A stretch of 64,000 bases of DNA from Gremmenia infestans (lineage: Eukaryota; Ascomycota; Leotiomycetes; Helotiales; Hamatocanthoscyphaceae): positions 682,001 to 746,000 of the forward strand of contig JAFEVB010000005.1 of the NCBI GenBank assembly GCA_032629725.1. The letters run 5' to 3'. Shown here one piece after another: positions 12,459 to 24,923 of this stretch. Both the position numbers and the translations under genes were made by a program. The notes below the pieces were generated by a model that worked only from the letters and a program-made list of their open reading frames with translations, did no database searches and was not told the origin of the DNA. Numbering within the stretch: position 1 is the stretch's first letter; every line of letters starts with the position of its first letter.

Positions 12459-12663
12459 TGCGCTGATGTTGTTGAAGCTACAGCTGAAAAAAAGCTGGGA
12501 AGTCCCGCTTTCGGATCGATGCTAGGTAGGCTCGCGAGGCTCGGTACCTAGGTACGGCCCCTCCTTCTACCGGCTAGCCTGTTTGGGAGATATGAGTGAG
12601 CTACTACGTAGACCTAATAGATCGGGGGATTATTTTGGTTCATTAAAATTCTTGATATCTAGT

Positions 12664-14994
12664 CTATGCTAAGAGCCCAAATAACAGACCCGTCCTCTTC
12701 CAATAATCCTTCGCAGCCTGTTGTAGTCTCTTACGAGATGCAGATTCAAGATCCACTTGCTCCTCCAGTTTTCCTCCCAACTTTTGTAGCTCATCATCCA
12801 CAGCCACTGGCAGCTCAAAAGAGCTCTGAAGAAGCAGGACATCGAATAGGGACTGTATCAAGACTTCTTTCCGGTGGACTGGGTCAACTACCTCGACACC
12901 ATTACTTTCCTCCTCCTTGGCCTCATCGGAATCCGCTTCGCCATTGGTTGTGGCTCCGTTAGTCTGGCTCGCAGCCTTTTCTTCTTGTTCTTTTAATGAT
13001 CCAAACCATGATCCACCAAGATCTGTTCGCAGGCGCTTTTTCAGAACAACAACGGCGCTTGGACTCCAAAGGTCATTGCCTGCCTTTGCCATAGCTAAGG
13101 TTAAGCCGTTCAGCAGCTTGAAAGTCGCAGGTGATGGTTGGACCGGTAGTTGGGGGTTGCCTTCCCACAGAGATCTCCCTGCAACCTTCTTTCTGGCGAA
13201 GCTCTTTGAATATGATTTAATCAACTCTTCCGAAGTCGTAGATGCCAGTCTTTCGTGCAATTGAGGTACCAATGCAAGACCAAAGGATTGTAAAGACTTG
13301 TTCTTAGGAAGTTCTGTGCGGATGTCGCGAATAATTCGAAGGATGTAGATAGATACAGAGCCTATTTGTTCACCTTCGTAGGAAGCCAGCATCGAAGCAA
13401 TTTTCTCATGGAGATCTTTGTACGCTTTCTCCAAGCTGGTGTCCAGATGGTCTTGCAGCATATTCGGATCATCTTTGCTCAACAAGGTATTCCGAGATTC
13501 CAGAGTGAGATCGTCTTCAATATCTTCGAGATCGTCATCCCATCTCTGCTTCTTCAGCTGCTCAATAAACGTCATGATCTCGTCTACAAGCTTCCGCCAT
13601 GCTTGGTGTCCTTTGATAGGTCTGGAAATAGCATTGTTCCGGCCGTGTGTCCGAGCGAGAATTTCTTGTTTGAAAAGCGCGGCGCCATGAGTGAGCTCCA
13701 TATCTAGCATAGTGGAATCCCAAAGACTTTCTTGCTTGTCTGTGATGCCCCCTCTCCAAGATTCCAATGTACCCTCGACATCCGTAGCGACAAGATGCAG
13801 CTTCTTGACTCTGGATTCGAGAAGCTGAACTAGGCGGTCGTTGATCACTTTCCGTAAACCACCAAGAAGAATCGACGGATCAAAACCTCTAGCCTTCCCT
13901 CCATCCTTGATCCAAATCTCAAGAATCCTGGTTCTCAGCGCAACAACAGTTTTAAACTCATTCATACTCTGCAGCGAATTGGAGAGTCCTTCTAGCAAAA
14001 CTTCAGAAGCCTTCTTCGCCCAACTTTTCAATGTGTCAACAGCCAACGAGCCCTCAAGATCATCATGTCGAATATAGGGAGTAAAAAACAAAATCTCGTC
14101 TCCAAACCACCTCTCACAAACATCCAATCTCAAGCCCTCCAACTCCCTAATCGCCTCATCCTTCAACAGCGGTTTTGCTTTCAGCCCAGCCAACGCTCCC
14201 GAAAGTCGTCTCGGTACAAGCGCCTGTACATCGAGCAGCGTCCTTGTATACAGCTCCAACGCCCTCACAACCCCAGGCACCTCATCCTCATCGTCCCCAA
14301 ACGCAAGAGTAAGAGCTTCAGCTCTGATCTGCAAGAAATGCCTCAGTACATCCTTAGCCCCCGAGCTCGTAGCAATCGCATACGCCTTGAATGCACTCAG
14401 AAGATCCTCCCTATCGCCGCCTCCACTCTTCTGCACAATCTTTTCCACACCCCTCAACAACCTCCTTCTCAACCCCCCAAGTTTCCTCTTCATCTCCTCC
14501 ACCTCCCGCTCTCCCCCAACGCTTTTCAAAAGCAGCCTGCCGAGAACCAAGACTTTAGCCGCTAACACCAGATTCTGCGCTTTACTTTCATACGGCGTAT
14601 TCCTCTTCAACAGCCGGCTGACAAGCACACCACACATGCCCAAACACTTCCCCCTCGCCGCCATACCCAACTGCATATCCCTTCCCGCACCGCCCTCATC
14701 TTGTAACTTCCCCAGGCCACCAACCATACCCCCTACAACATTCCGCCCGCATCCTTTGCCCACGCGCCCTAGTTTCTCCTCGACCACCTCGATGTCTTCG
14801 CGCATGCGCAAGATCGTCTCGGCGGTCCCGAGGAGCTCGCGGTAGGATCCGCCGACTAGGGTTCGCAGACGGGAGGACTTTTCGTCGAGTGACGTGGTGA
14901 GGCTGCGGTGGAAGGTGCGGACTTGGGGGAGGGGATGCGTGAATGCTGCCGAGGGGGTGAGGGTGAGCGTGGGGGAGAGGGTGGTGGATGCCAT
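12664..14994 (-). CDS. COG1: Conserved oligomeric Golgi complex subunit 1
   Basis: A single exon encodes 776 aa. The N-terminal region has the COG1/VPS51-type signature VGGSYRELLGTAETILRMR around residues 47-65, followed by a coiled coil (EDIEVVEEKLGRVGKG). The rest is helical and leucine-rich, as in tethering-complex subunits, with an acidic Asn/Glu linker near residue 690. COG1 belongs to lobe A of the COG tether, which captures retrograde intra-Golgi vesicles. The ATG at 14994 is the only one before the conserved block. It lies 205 bp from the DUF1640 gene upstream end, head to tail. Confidence 0.85.
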   Translation of the reverse strand: MASTTLSPTLTLTPSAAFTHPLPQVRTFHRSLTTSLDEKSSRLRTLVGGSYRELLGTAETILRMREDIEVVEEKLGRVGKGCGRNVVGGMVGGLGKLQDEGGAGRDMQLGMAARGKCLGMCGVLVSRLLKRNTPYESKAQNLVLAAKVLVLGRLLLKSVGGEREVEEMKRKLGGLRRRLLRGVEKIVQKSGGGDREDLLSAFKAYAIATSSGAKDVLRHFLQIRAEALTLAFGDDEDEVPGVVRALELYTRTLLDVQALVPRRLSGALAGLKAKPLLKDEAIRELEGLRLDVCERWFGDEILFFTPYIRHDDLEGSLAVDTLKSWAKKASEVLLEGLSNSLQSMNEFKTVVALRTRILEIWIKDGGKARGFDPSILLGGLRKVINDRLVQLLESRVKKLHLVATDVEGTLESWRGGITDKQESLWDSTMLDMELTHGAALFKQEILARTHGRNNAISRPIKGHQAWRKLVDEIMTFIEQLKKQRWDDDLEDIEDDLTLESRNTLLSKDDPNMLQDHLDTSLEKAYKDLHEKIASMLASYEGEQIGSVSIYILRIIRDIRTELPKNKSLQSFGLALVPQLHERLASTTSEELIKSYSKSFARKKVAGRSLWEGNPQLPVQPSPATFKLLNGLTLAMAKAGNDLWSPSAVVVLKKRLRTDLGGSWFGSLKEQEEKAASQTNGATTNGEADSDEAKEEESNGVEVVDPVHRKEVLIQSLFDVLLLQSSFELPVAVDDELQKLGGKLEEQVDLESASRKRLQQAAKDYWKRTGLLFGLLA

Positions 14995-15470
14995 TTTGTG
15001 TGGTGGGTGTGGGGATGGGGATATGAGGTTTGGTGTTACGAGCTACCGATGTAGAAGAGAGGAGGCGCTGCAATTGGGATTTGTTATGAAGGCATGTTTG
15101 TTTGGAGAGCGGGGGTGGTAATTGGAGGGGACGAGAGGATGGTGAGATGTAGTTTAAAGACTGATAAGTTTGGGGGCCCGTGCGAGCCTTGCTGGCGAGG
15201 CTGATGGGTTTTCTGTTTTGTATTTGGTTTAGACCCATTGTTAAATTAAATCAATCACTGATACTCGAGTATGTGTGGCGATAAAGGACGATTATTAACC
15301 CATAATAGTCAAATATGCCAAGGTGGAATATTTTCAAAATTCAGTTCCAGTCTATTATTACTACGAAGTGGTAGAGCACTTTTTGGCAATGTTAGCAGAC
15401 TATCCACTAACAGAACATACAATCATAATTCATCTTTCAGCCGTGGTACTTCGTGGTATTAGTTTATTCA
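14995..15470. other. Intergenic, COG1 promoter side
   Basis: Upstream of COG1 and downstream of kynureninase. It contains a perfect 12 bp palindrome ATACTCGAGTAT near 15259-15270. No gene seen. Confidence 0.45.
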
Positions 15471-16994
15471 TTATGTCGTCGCCTCTAATTCCTTAGTTCC
15501 CTCAGCCTTCACTTCCCCTTTCTTCGCCTTTACTGCAACATCCAGCGCCTCTCCCAACGCGATCACAAAAGCCCAACAATCCTCATACGAGTTATATAAA
15601 GGAGCTGGAGCTACACGTATCACATCTGGCTTCCTCTCATCCACAACGACACTCCTCTCTTCTAGCTCCTTCATGACCACATCCAGTAAGCCGTCTCGCA
15701 ATTTCAAACTCAATTGTGCACCGCGTTCCGAGGATTGTACAGGCGTGATGATCTCAAACAAACTTCTATTAAAACTCTCGGATCCGCGAAGAAGTTTCTC
15801 AAGATAGGCAGTGATCTTCACACTCTTCTCACGGATCGACTTCATGCCACCAGCCATAGCAAACACCTCAAGCGAAGCATTCAGCGCCGTGATATCCAGA
15901 ATCGACGGGTTCGAAAGCTGGAACCCTTTCGCGCCAGCTATTGGGCTAAAATGGTTATCCATTGCAAAACGTGTCTCTTTGCTACTACCCCACCATCCTG
16001 CTAATCGTCCAGGAAACTCTCCCTGGGCATGTCGTTCGTGGACGAAGAGCCCGCCGATGGCACCTGGGCCTGCGTTGATATATTTGTAGGAACACCAGGC
16101 TGCTGCGTCGACATCCCAGTCATGGAGTTGGAGGGGGACGTTGCCCACTGCGTGGGCGAGATCCCAGATGACGAAGATCCCTAAGGAGCGGGCGTGAGCT
16201 GTGATGGTGGGGATATCGAAGAATTGGCCGGTGTAGAATTGGATTCCTGGGAGTAGGAGGAGTGCTGTGTCGCTAGCGTGCTTGTCTATAATTGAGAGGA
16301 TGTGGTCTGTGGTCAAAAGTGATGAGGTTTGAGATGGCGGGGATATTTCTATCATTGATACACTTGGATCTAGATTGTGATGTTTCATTTGAGTCTCTAC
16401 AACAAACTGTTACATGATTAGCTTAGAATGGAACAAAACGGAAAGGGGTCTCACATGATCAGAAGGAAATGCTTTGCTTTCTAAGATGATCTTATGACGA
16501 CCAGTTATATCTGGTTTGTAAAAGGCACTCATTAGGAGATGCAAGTTTGCAGTCAAGGTTTCCATGATTGCCACCTCTGCAGGCTGAGCACCCACAATAG
16601 GAGCCATCATTTCTGATGCCTTGGAGTCCGCATCTAGCCATGTGGGCAATGGGGACGCGGTAAGCGGTTTGAAGTGTCCAAACACGCCCTGAGAAGACCA
16701 CGTTGCAAAATGCTGTTGCAGACGTGTCGATACCAATCGCGGTGGCAAGCCTAGGGAATTCCCGCAAAGGTAGATGGAGGCATCATAAGATGGGTTATGA
16801 GATTCTGAGATTCTTTAATACGTCATGAGGACATGTAAGCAAGAGATAGTTATACCTGCTTCCTGCAAGCTTTTCGCCTTGAGTTGAACTTTGGACGGAA
16901 TGAGGAACTCTTGCCGGATCCTGGAAAGGGGGTCCTGAGTGTCTAGTGTGACGGCATGTTCTCTGCTATCCACGTGCTGGCTTTCATCGTCCAT
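15471..16994 (-). CDS. BNA5: Kynureninase (L-kynurenine hydrolase)
   Basis: This PLP enzyme cleaves kynurenine or 3-hydroxykynurenine to anthranilate or 3-hydroxyanthranilate plus alanine, in the de novo NAD/tryptophan breakdown route. Exons are 16994-16856, 16804-16455 and 16406-15471, giving 474 aa. Landmarks are YLCGNSLGLPPRL (N-terminal substrate region), LESKAFPSDH, DLAHAVGNVPL, and WCSYKYINAGPGAIGG with the Schiff-base lysine. The C-terminal domain has the VIRVAPAPLYNSYEDC block. I used the ATG at 16994 since an in-frame ATG at 17024 adds only ten unmatched residues. All key residues are present and length is normal. Confidence 0.93.
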
Positions 16995-18903
16995 AGCTCT
17001 ACTCCGTAAATGACAATGTGTCAAAAGAGGCAGCTGTTTGGCTTCTCTTTGGTAAGATGCCCTCGGCGTAGCGGTGAAGAAGTGATTAATTCTGGACGCG
17101 AATTGCGTTTCTAACCAGAGTAGAAGGCGTAATACGTGTTGAGGACGAATCTCTGGGCCGCCTGCTCAAATCCGGGGTAGCTAGATGTCACTCTTTCCCG
17201 TTCTCCAGACTTTCGGAAGCGGATGAGGGGTTATAGTGCATGGAACGATGTGTAATGAGAAATGCAGTGCTGTGTCATGCGATGGTGCAAATGGTGAGGA
17301 AATTTCGAATTTCAGCTTCTGGGCCGTGATGATTAGCTTTTCATCTGAAGTGTCTGGAGTCGGTGATGGTTTTGATTACCCCTTCAAAACCTCATGTGGG
17401 TATAGCATGAGGGGTACCTTAGTCATAGCCTTCAAGGACAATCAAATGCCACCATCACATGATGCTTATCTGCAGTGCCACAGCACCCAGGTCCCAGCCA
17501 ACACCGCCAGCGGGCAGCAGGGTTTACTGTTACACCTTAAAATAGAACAGAGGTCTAGTCCCAAAAGGGTATGATCCTAACCAGGGAAGAAGAATACTCT
17601 GACACAGCTAGTACTTTTTAAGGAATAGCTTCCCACCGGCTTTCATCTCATCGAGGGGATGAGCCTGGAATAGCCGGTGCCACCGTTGATTATCCCCTCA
17701 TAGAGTACTGTAGGGCACTGACACGAAGCATCATCATCAGCTAAGGTATAGCATTAAATAACGCGAGGATTAAGTTGCGTCAACCCAACAAACTATTGCG
17801 GACGTGCCGGCCAGCTTAATTGAAGAGATTTTTTCATTGATTCTATATTAAAGAGTCCTGTCCCAGCGTAATTGAGACATTTTTGATTGTTATAAATAAA
17901 TATACGAGTCTCAGTTGAACTTCTTGCTTTGCTCTCTCACACTCTCACTTACTTCGTATCTTATTCAACATCAGCCTCAGCATCAGCCCCCTCGCTCCCC
18001 CTTTCCTTATCTCTCGACAGTAACCTGGACCTTACCGCGCTCTCGTTCTCGTACTCCCGTACCCCTGTGCACCAGCCAGACCGAGCCGCTCCTGTCAGTT
18101 TGGAGACGACTCCCAACGGCCCTGTCCAACAAGCCTTCAGTACCTACCTACCTAGCTGCTGATCTTGCAGTGCCGCAAGATCTGTACGTAGTAGTACTTT
18201 TATCACCCAGTCCGCAAGCAGGTACCCGGATCGTCTATAACTGCTGTACAACACCAACTCAACTCTCCCAATTTACTTGTCAAGACGATTGTTTGACAGA
18301 ACCGGCAGCATCTAGCAGCACTACTCACGGTCACGGTACAGAGCATAGACAATCTTCCGGTGTAGCACAGCACAGTAAGTTTCCCTGGTGCATCTCCCGT
18401 CATTCCACCAAGATTGCTTATCGCTCCTATCAGATATCTAGAGCAAGGGCCAACGCTCACCGTCTCCAAGACCATCCACCCTGGCTGGGCAGAGACCTCG
18501 TGTCAATCCGTAATCCGCGAGATAGTGTATAGGGTAGTATTGGATTATTGGGCACCGCCTTGTGTTCAATTGACGTTGTCCGTTGTCCGATACGCGCATC
18601 GCTCATGGTTGCCGAGATAGCAGCAGCAAAAGCAACATAGGCTAGACTTACCGGTGAGTACTGTACTCTTATATTGGATACTGTAGTGTGATAGAACTGT
18701 GGGAGTCATGGTCATGGTCCTGGTCCTGGTCCTGGTCCTGGCATAGGACCGGACCTCTTAAGCAAGCACGGATTCCCTGATTTCTTAAGCCTTTGTTCCT
18801 ACTTCTTTTGCTCCTGCCAGAAACCATTCACCTTTCTCTCTACCTTCTTTCTTTCTACCTAACTTCTACCATACCAGTCTTTGTCACAAGCGTTCCATCA
18901 TCT
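16995..18903. other. Long region between kynureninase and GDH2; likely promoter and leader
   Basis: No conserved protein is visible; the longest open frame (17915-18532) is compositionally poor and matches no family I know. A C/T-rich stretch at ~17930-18030 and a possible 5' leader intron at 18654-18820 (donor GTGAGT, acceptor TGCCAG) suggest a long GDH2 leader. This is inference. Confidence 0.4.
18705..18740. repeat. Hexanucleotide tandem repeat (GTCATG)2(GTCCTG)4
   Basis: Six perfect 6 bp units stand in a row. They fall inside the putative GDH2 leader intron. Confidence 0.9.
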
Positions 18904-21900
18904 ATGGCTACAGCCAAAATGTTAACATTAAACACCGCTGACCTCCTGGGCTCTCCCAAACAGTTTCCCGAATACCACGAACCCGGAATCTTTGTACCCC
19001 CATCGCCCACCCAATTCCCTGAATACTGCGAACCTCCTGAGTTTGTAGCATCAACTTTCCAGTCCCCCCAATACTGCGAGCCAGAACCCCTCGACATCAT
19101 GGCGAATATCGAAGACGACGTCTCTCCTGCCACTCCCACGGATCCTGCCACGAATCCTGCCAACAAATTGATCGAGCAGGTCGTGAGGACACCTGGTCGG
19201 CAACCATCCCCGCAGCCAACACATTTCAGTATACCCTATAGGAATGGCAATGGCAATGGCAACGGCAATGGCAATCCTCATCGGATCCTACGCTCTGGTA
19301 CCGTGGGGTATATTGCTCCTGAGTTCAAGGGCAAGAAGGACCAAATGCTACAGGGTTTGTTTCTGTCTTCTATTATGGAGCTTATGGTGCAAATCTAATT
19401 TTAATGTAGTCAAGACAAAAATTGAGCAAGAGGGGTGGATACCAACCGCTGTCGTTGACCAGCAAATAGCTTGGTTCTACCATGACCTTGGTATCGATGA
19501 TGTCTACTTTCAACTCGAGAATGTTGATGCTATCGCGTCGCATATCACATCACTCTATGCTGCCAAGATTGCGGCATTTGCACGAGCCGATAAGAGACAA
19601 GAAATCAGATTGGATATGGAAGCATCGGATCACGCCATCTACATTGACACGAGTGAGCCTGGTGTCAGCAAAATTGATGGGCCGCGTTACGAACACAGAC
19701 TCGAGTCAAAGTACCTCGATGCGTCTGGTGGAAAGTCCATATACCGAGTGGAGACTTTCCGGTCTCCAAGCAACTTGGCCGGAAGTTCCCCGTCAAAGTC
19801 AACAATGCGTTGTTACTTTGTGTACCAATGTCAATTTGTGGACCCAAATCCTTCCCCGCAGGAGACGCGCCTTGAAGTGATTGGCGACCGCATGTTCCTC
19901 GCCAAGGCGACCAACAACACCAAGCAGCTGTACCACGAGATCATTGAACTTGCGGTCCAGAGAACCGGCCCCGTGATTGAGACTTTTGATGTCGAAGGTT
20001 CAAAAGAGATCCGACTCGTGGTGGCCTTCCGCCGACGAACTGCGTTGGGCATGTTTAGTGCGTTGTCTGACCTATACCATTACTACGGTAAGATACCTCT
20101 GCAGCCTGCTCCACTTTTTGAAAGCCAAGACTAATAGCAATTCAGGAGTAACAAGCTCAAGAAAATATGTTGAACAATTCTCCAATGGCATCACTGTCAT
20201 CTGTCTGTATCTTAAGCAGGCTACGAACTTAGACACTGGCAAATTCCCTCCCCTAGCTCAGTCCAAGCATCAACTCACCAAGGAAATATCTTTGTTGTAC
20301 TGCATCCCCCAGAACAAGTTCCAGGCTTTGTTTGCTAGTGGACGCTTGAGCTTGCAGGAGACAATTTATGGACATTCCGTTTGTGTTTTCATTCAGCATT
20401 TCCTCAATCGCTTAGGTTTGTAGACTTCTGCATTGATCTGAAGCTCTCTCTAACATCCCATAGGCTCCGAATACTCTTCGCTCGTCTCTGCATTAGACTC
20501 AAACAACAGCGGACACGCAGAAATTCTTTCGAGGATCAAGCGCCGATTGAGAGCTGAGACATTTACAGCCAGTTATATCGCTGAGATCATCAACTCTCGT
20601 CCCGATCTCATTCGATCACTTTATGCATCATTTGCCAGCACTCATCTTGCGATAGGACTGGACTCTGATGAAGAGCTTGTGGCACCAACTCCTTCCAAAG
20701 AGGTCTTATCCGACGTCCAGTTACAAGACCTAATCACAAAATCAATCATCGACGAAAATGAGCGTTTGGTCATGCAATCTTTCCGCATTTTCAACAACTC
20801 TGTCCTCAAAACCAACTTCTACACACCAACAAAGATAGCTCTCAGTTTCCGCCTCGACCCCTCATTCCTTCCGGCACTTGAATATCCTCAGCCGTTGTAT
20901 GGTATGTTTATGGTAATCAGCTCAGAGTCGCGTGGTTTCCATCTTCGTTTCCGTGATATTGCCAGAGGCGGCATTCGAATTGTCAAATCACGAAATCGGG
21001 AGGCTTATTCCATTAATGCACGATCAATGTTTGATGAAAATTATGGGCTTGCCAATACGCAACAGCGCAAGAACAAGGATATTCCTGAGGGAGGTTCCAA
21101 GGGCGTCGTCCTTCTTGATGCCCAGCACCAAGACAAGGGCAGCGTGGCGTTTGAGAAGTACATTGACAGTATCATGGATCTGCTCCTGCCACCTGCTTCA
21201 CCTGGCATCAAAAACCCCATCGTGGATCTTTATGGCAAGCAAGAAATTCTGTTCATGGGTCCGGACGAGAACACTGCCGACCTTGTTGACTGGGCTACTG
21301 AGCACGCTCGAAAGCGGTCTGCTCCATGGTGGAAGTCATTCTTCACTGGCAAATCCCCTAAATTGGGTGGTATTCCTCACGATGCATATGGTATGACTAC
21401 ACTATCAGTCCGAGAATATATCGAGGGCATCTATCGCAAGAAGGAGCTGGATCCCCGCAAGATTCGCAAAATGCAAACGGGTGGTCCCGATGGGGATTTG
21501 GGAAGCAATGAAATCCTGCTCAGCAACGAAACTTATACCTCCCTCGTTGACGGTTCCGGTGTATTGGCTGATCCAAATGGTCTCAACCATGCGGAACTGA
21601 TCCGTCTTGCGAAAAAGCGCGCCATGATTTCGGAGTTCGACATTAAGCTTCTCTCAAAAGATGGATACCGTGTCTTGTGCGAAGATGTCAATGTCAAACT
21701 TCCTACCGGAGAAGTCATTCCCAATGGCACAACCTTCCGCAACACCTTCCACCTCCGCAACAATGGCTTCACAGACACGTTCGTTCCATGTGGTGGACGA
21801 CCAGAATCTATCGATTTATCCACTGTCGGAAAACTCATTAAGAATGGCAAATCGATCATTCCGTATATCGTCGAAGGAGCCAACCTCTTTATCACCCAGG

Positions 21901-22519
21901 ATGCCAAACTTCGTCTTGAAGCTGCGGGATGTATTCTTTACAAGGATGCTAGTGCAAACAAGGGTGGAGTTACATCCTCATCGCTTGAGGTCCTTGCTAG
22001 TTTGAGCTTTGACGACAACGGATTTATTGAGAACATGTGTGTTGGCAGCAATGGCCAAACCCCTGAGTTCTACAAAGCATACGTCAAGTCCGTCCAGGAG
22101 GTCATCAAGCTGAACGCTCGTCTGGAATTCGAGGCTATCTGGAGAGAGCACAAGGCGACTAAGATTGCCCGCAGCACCCTTAGTGACACACTCAGTATCG
22201 CCATCACCAAGCTTGACGAAGAGTTGCAAAATACTGCTCTTTGGCACGACGAGAAACTCCGCCGATCGGTTTTGAAAGATGCGCTTCCTCAATTGTTGTT
22301 GGAGAAGATTGGTCTGGATTTGATTATTGAGAGGGTACCAGATAACTATCTCCGTGCTATCTTCGGTAGTTATCTCGCCAGTCGTTTCGTATATGAATTC
22401 GGACCTTCGCCAAGCCAGTTTGCTTTCTTTGACTTGTAAGTTTTCTTCTCTTCCTTTCCAAGTAACATATCGCTAATAATCCATCTAGCATGTCGAAACG
22501 AATGGAAAAGATGCAATAG
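18904..22519 (+). CDS. GDH2: NAD-specific glutamate dehydrogenase (large fungal type)
   Basis: Catabolic enzyme converting glutamate to 2-oxoglutarate and ammonia with NAD. Exons are 18904-19354, 19410-20087, 20146-20415, 20464-22435 and 22489-22519, giving 1133 aa, within the range of fungal large NAD-GDH. The ~300-residue N-terminal regulatory region includes ELP-like HYYGVTSSRKYVEQF. The catalytic part shows GFHLRFRDIARGGIR, KNKDIPEGGSKGVVLL and the dinucleotide motif TGGPDGDLGSNEI. The last exon is only 31 nt and restores the C-terminus FDFMSKRMEKMQ; without it translation would stop at 22439. A Gly-Asn repeat (~residues 111-122) is encoded by a GGCAAT microsatellite. The first intron donor GTTTGT is weak. 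Start chosen as the first ATG with good context. Confidence 0.92.
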
Positions 22520-23400
22520 ATGGTATTGGATGGACGGAGTACATTTTGCTTTACTTTGGGGTGGCTTTTCTTGGGAAACAAGCGCTTTTTAGTGCATAGT
22601 TGGCGTTGATATCAAGAATGGCTAATGGTTTTGAAACGGAATGATATATAAAAGTCATCCAATAACACACGTCTTGGAGATGTGGCTTGGTTTGCATGGA
22701 TCGCTGGTTCATATAGACTTTATTTCGCAATAAATGATGGGAATCTCTGCGTATCTGGTTAATGTCGTTGGAAGTGAGACATCGATATGATTGTACGTGA
22801 GACATGTATGTAGGATCTTGGTCTTGGGAGTCGGGTGCGGGAACTACAGGTTGCACCGGGATGGATTCATCACGAGAAGTCATCCTGCAGGTTCTTTAGT
22901 CTTGAGACCTACTGATAATAGAGCGCTCTACTTTTAGATTTGGAGGCGTGGCGTTCCATAAGGTACCTAGCTTTAATAGCATGCATTAATTCCTTATCTT
23001 GTAAAACCATCAATCCATCATCTTTTTGATAAGTGGGATATGCTACTGTAGTTATATTCCGTAAAATCACAAAGAGCTAGCAGAATAGTATAGGATAGGT
23101 ACGATAGGATAGGATAAAGGGGTCGAGATAGGATGGCTCGATGGATGGGATGGCGATAAAAAATAAAATTTAGCGAGACGAGACGCAAATGAATGCCCCG
23201 GACCCGGCCCGGATCTTGGCTTGGCGGGGGGGTACTGTAACGGCCGGTTCCCCGCTCTAACTTCACCTCACCTCACCCTGGGCATCCGAGAGAGCGAGTA
23301 GGGTAGGGGCTTTTTTCTATGATTACATATATAGGGAGTATATATTGGTGACCACGTTGTATTGTTTGATTTCTCCCACAGACAGTCCCCGAAAACGAAA
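22520..23400. other. Intergenic, no gene seen
   Basis: Downstream of GDH2 and upstream of the chitinase. Contains GGATA-type simple repeats (~23090-23120). No coding-like frame. Confidence 0.45.
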
Positions 23401-24923
23401 ATGCAAATCCACATCCCCAACCTCCTCTTTTCGTTTCTATCTTTATGCTTCTCCCTGGTGGTCGATGCACGTTATGTTATGTATTTAACTGGGTATGTAT
23501 CTCCCCTTTTGGATGTTATGTTGAAGCAAAGCGTTTACTGGAGTGTTTGTTTGTTTGTTTGTTTGTTTGCTTGTATGTATGTATGTATGTTTTAATTGAT
23601 TGGTTGGCTAATTTATTTGTTGGTTGGTTGATTATAGACAACATCAAACAATCCCATCCCCAGACTTGGTCGAGGAAATCACACATGTGGCTATTGCGTT
23701 TATGCCGTCGGGGTTCTTTAATCAAGGGCCAGACCAAAAGGTAAACTTGGATGGAACTATGGGATTGGGATATCCGCTCTGGACTAGTGTGGATGAGGTG
23801 AGGAAGAAGTTTAGGGAGGGCACGAAGATCATGGTTGCTATTGGCGGGTGGGGGGATACGGTGGGGTTTGAGGAGGCGGCGAGGAGCGAGGAGGCGAGAG
23901 TGAGGTGGGCGGGGAATGTGAGGGTGATGGTTGAGGAGAGTGGTGCGGATGGTTTGTTATTTCTGTTTTGCGCTTGTCCATTCATCTGTTTGTTCGGAAG
24001 TCATCCTTGGAAGACAGAAGATTTGGATAAGTACCTTGGGTAGGTAGGCAGCTGACGATGAATATAGGCGTAGACATAGACTGGGAATACCCAGGGTATG
24101 TTTCCCCCCTTTCCCTTAATTCTCACCCCCTTCAAACTAACATCCCATCCCACGCAGCGGCAACGGCGAAGACTACAAACGCATCCCCAACTCCTCCCGC
24201 GCCTGGGAAATCGACGCCTACCCGCTCCTCCTCTCAGCACTCAGAGCATCCCTCGGTCCCCGCATCCTCATCTTAGTAGCCGTGCCGGGCCTCCCTCGCG
24301 ACATGCTAGCCTTTACTTCCACCACCGTCCCGCTCATAGATGCCTCGCTGGATTTCTGGAACATCATGGCCTACGATCTCATGAACCGGCGCGACAATGT
24401 CACGAAACACCATACGGGCATTTCCGGTTCTCTCGTAGCCGTAGACGCGTATCTAGCTCGGGGCGTACCGGCTCAAAAAGCGAATTTGGGGTTTGCGTTT
24501 TACGTGAAGTGGTTTCGCACTCGTGATTGTGGCAAAGAGGAGGTGGGGTGCGAGACGGTGTTGCTTGAGGATCCGGAGACGGGTGCGGATCTGGGGGGTG
24601 CGGGGGCGTTTAGCTGGGATGATGAAGTTCCGGGGGATGTAGAGGATTCTTTTGCCAGAGCATTGAAGGAGGGGCGGTGGGATGAAGAGGGGGGCGGCTG
24701 GTATTATTGGGATGCGGGGGAGAGGTTGTGGTGGACGTGGGATACGGAGAGTGTGATTGGGAAGAAAGTTCCCGGGGTGTTGAGGGAGAAGGGCCTGGGT
24801 GGTGTTTTTGCGTGGGGTTTGGGTGAGGATGGGCCAAGGTGGGAGAGGTTGCAGGCGTTGACGAGGGGGTATAGGGAATGGAAAGGTGGGAATGGGGATG
24901 GAAGGGCAAAGGATGAGTTATGA
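23401..24923 (+). CDS. Secreted GH18 chitinase-family protein
   Basis: Exons are 23401-23492, 23638-23951, 24068-24095 (28 nt) and 24158-24923, giving 399 aa. The N-terminus is a signal peptide (hydrophobic LLFSFLSLCFSLVVDA). The substrate-side strand KIMVAIGGWG and, after splicing across 23952-24067, the catalytic motif DGVDIDWEYPG are intact, with Glu as the proton donor. FWNIMAYDLMNR and the C-terminal GVFAWGLGEDG fit the TIM-barrel closing strands. Chitin or related GlcNAc-polymer hydrolysis is expected. No chitin-binding module, Ser/Thr linker or GPI signal is visible. The catalytic aspartates are split across exons 2-3, so mis-splicing would inactivate the enzyme. Confidence 0.88.
23544..23591. 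repeat. GTTT/GTAT microsatellite inside chitinase intron 1
   Basis: About six GTTT units are followed by four or five GTAT units, within the 23493-23637 intron. They lengthen this intron relative to its neighbours. Confidence 0.9.

Noticed and set aside
14065..14845. Overlapping plus-strand frames of 150-166 codons opposite COG1
   Set aside because: They are antisense shadows of the intact COG1 exon with no domain features.
17915..18532. 205-codon plus frame upstream of GDH2
   Set aside because: Pro/Ser/Thr-rich, overlapping other frames, no family resemblance; more likely leader DNA.
22431..22439. TAA at 22437-22439 as the GDH2 stop
   Set aside because: It overlaps a GTAAGT donor; splicing to 22489 restores the conserved C-terminus FMSKRMEKM.
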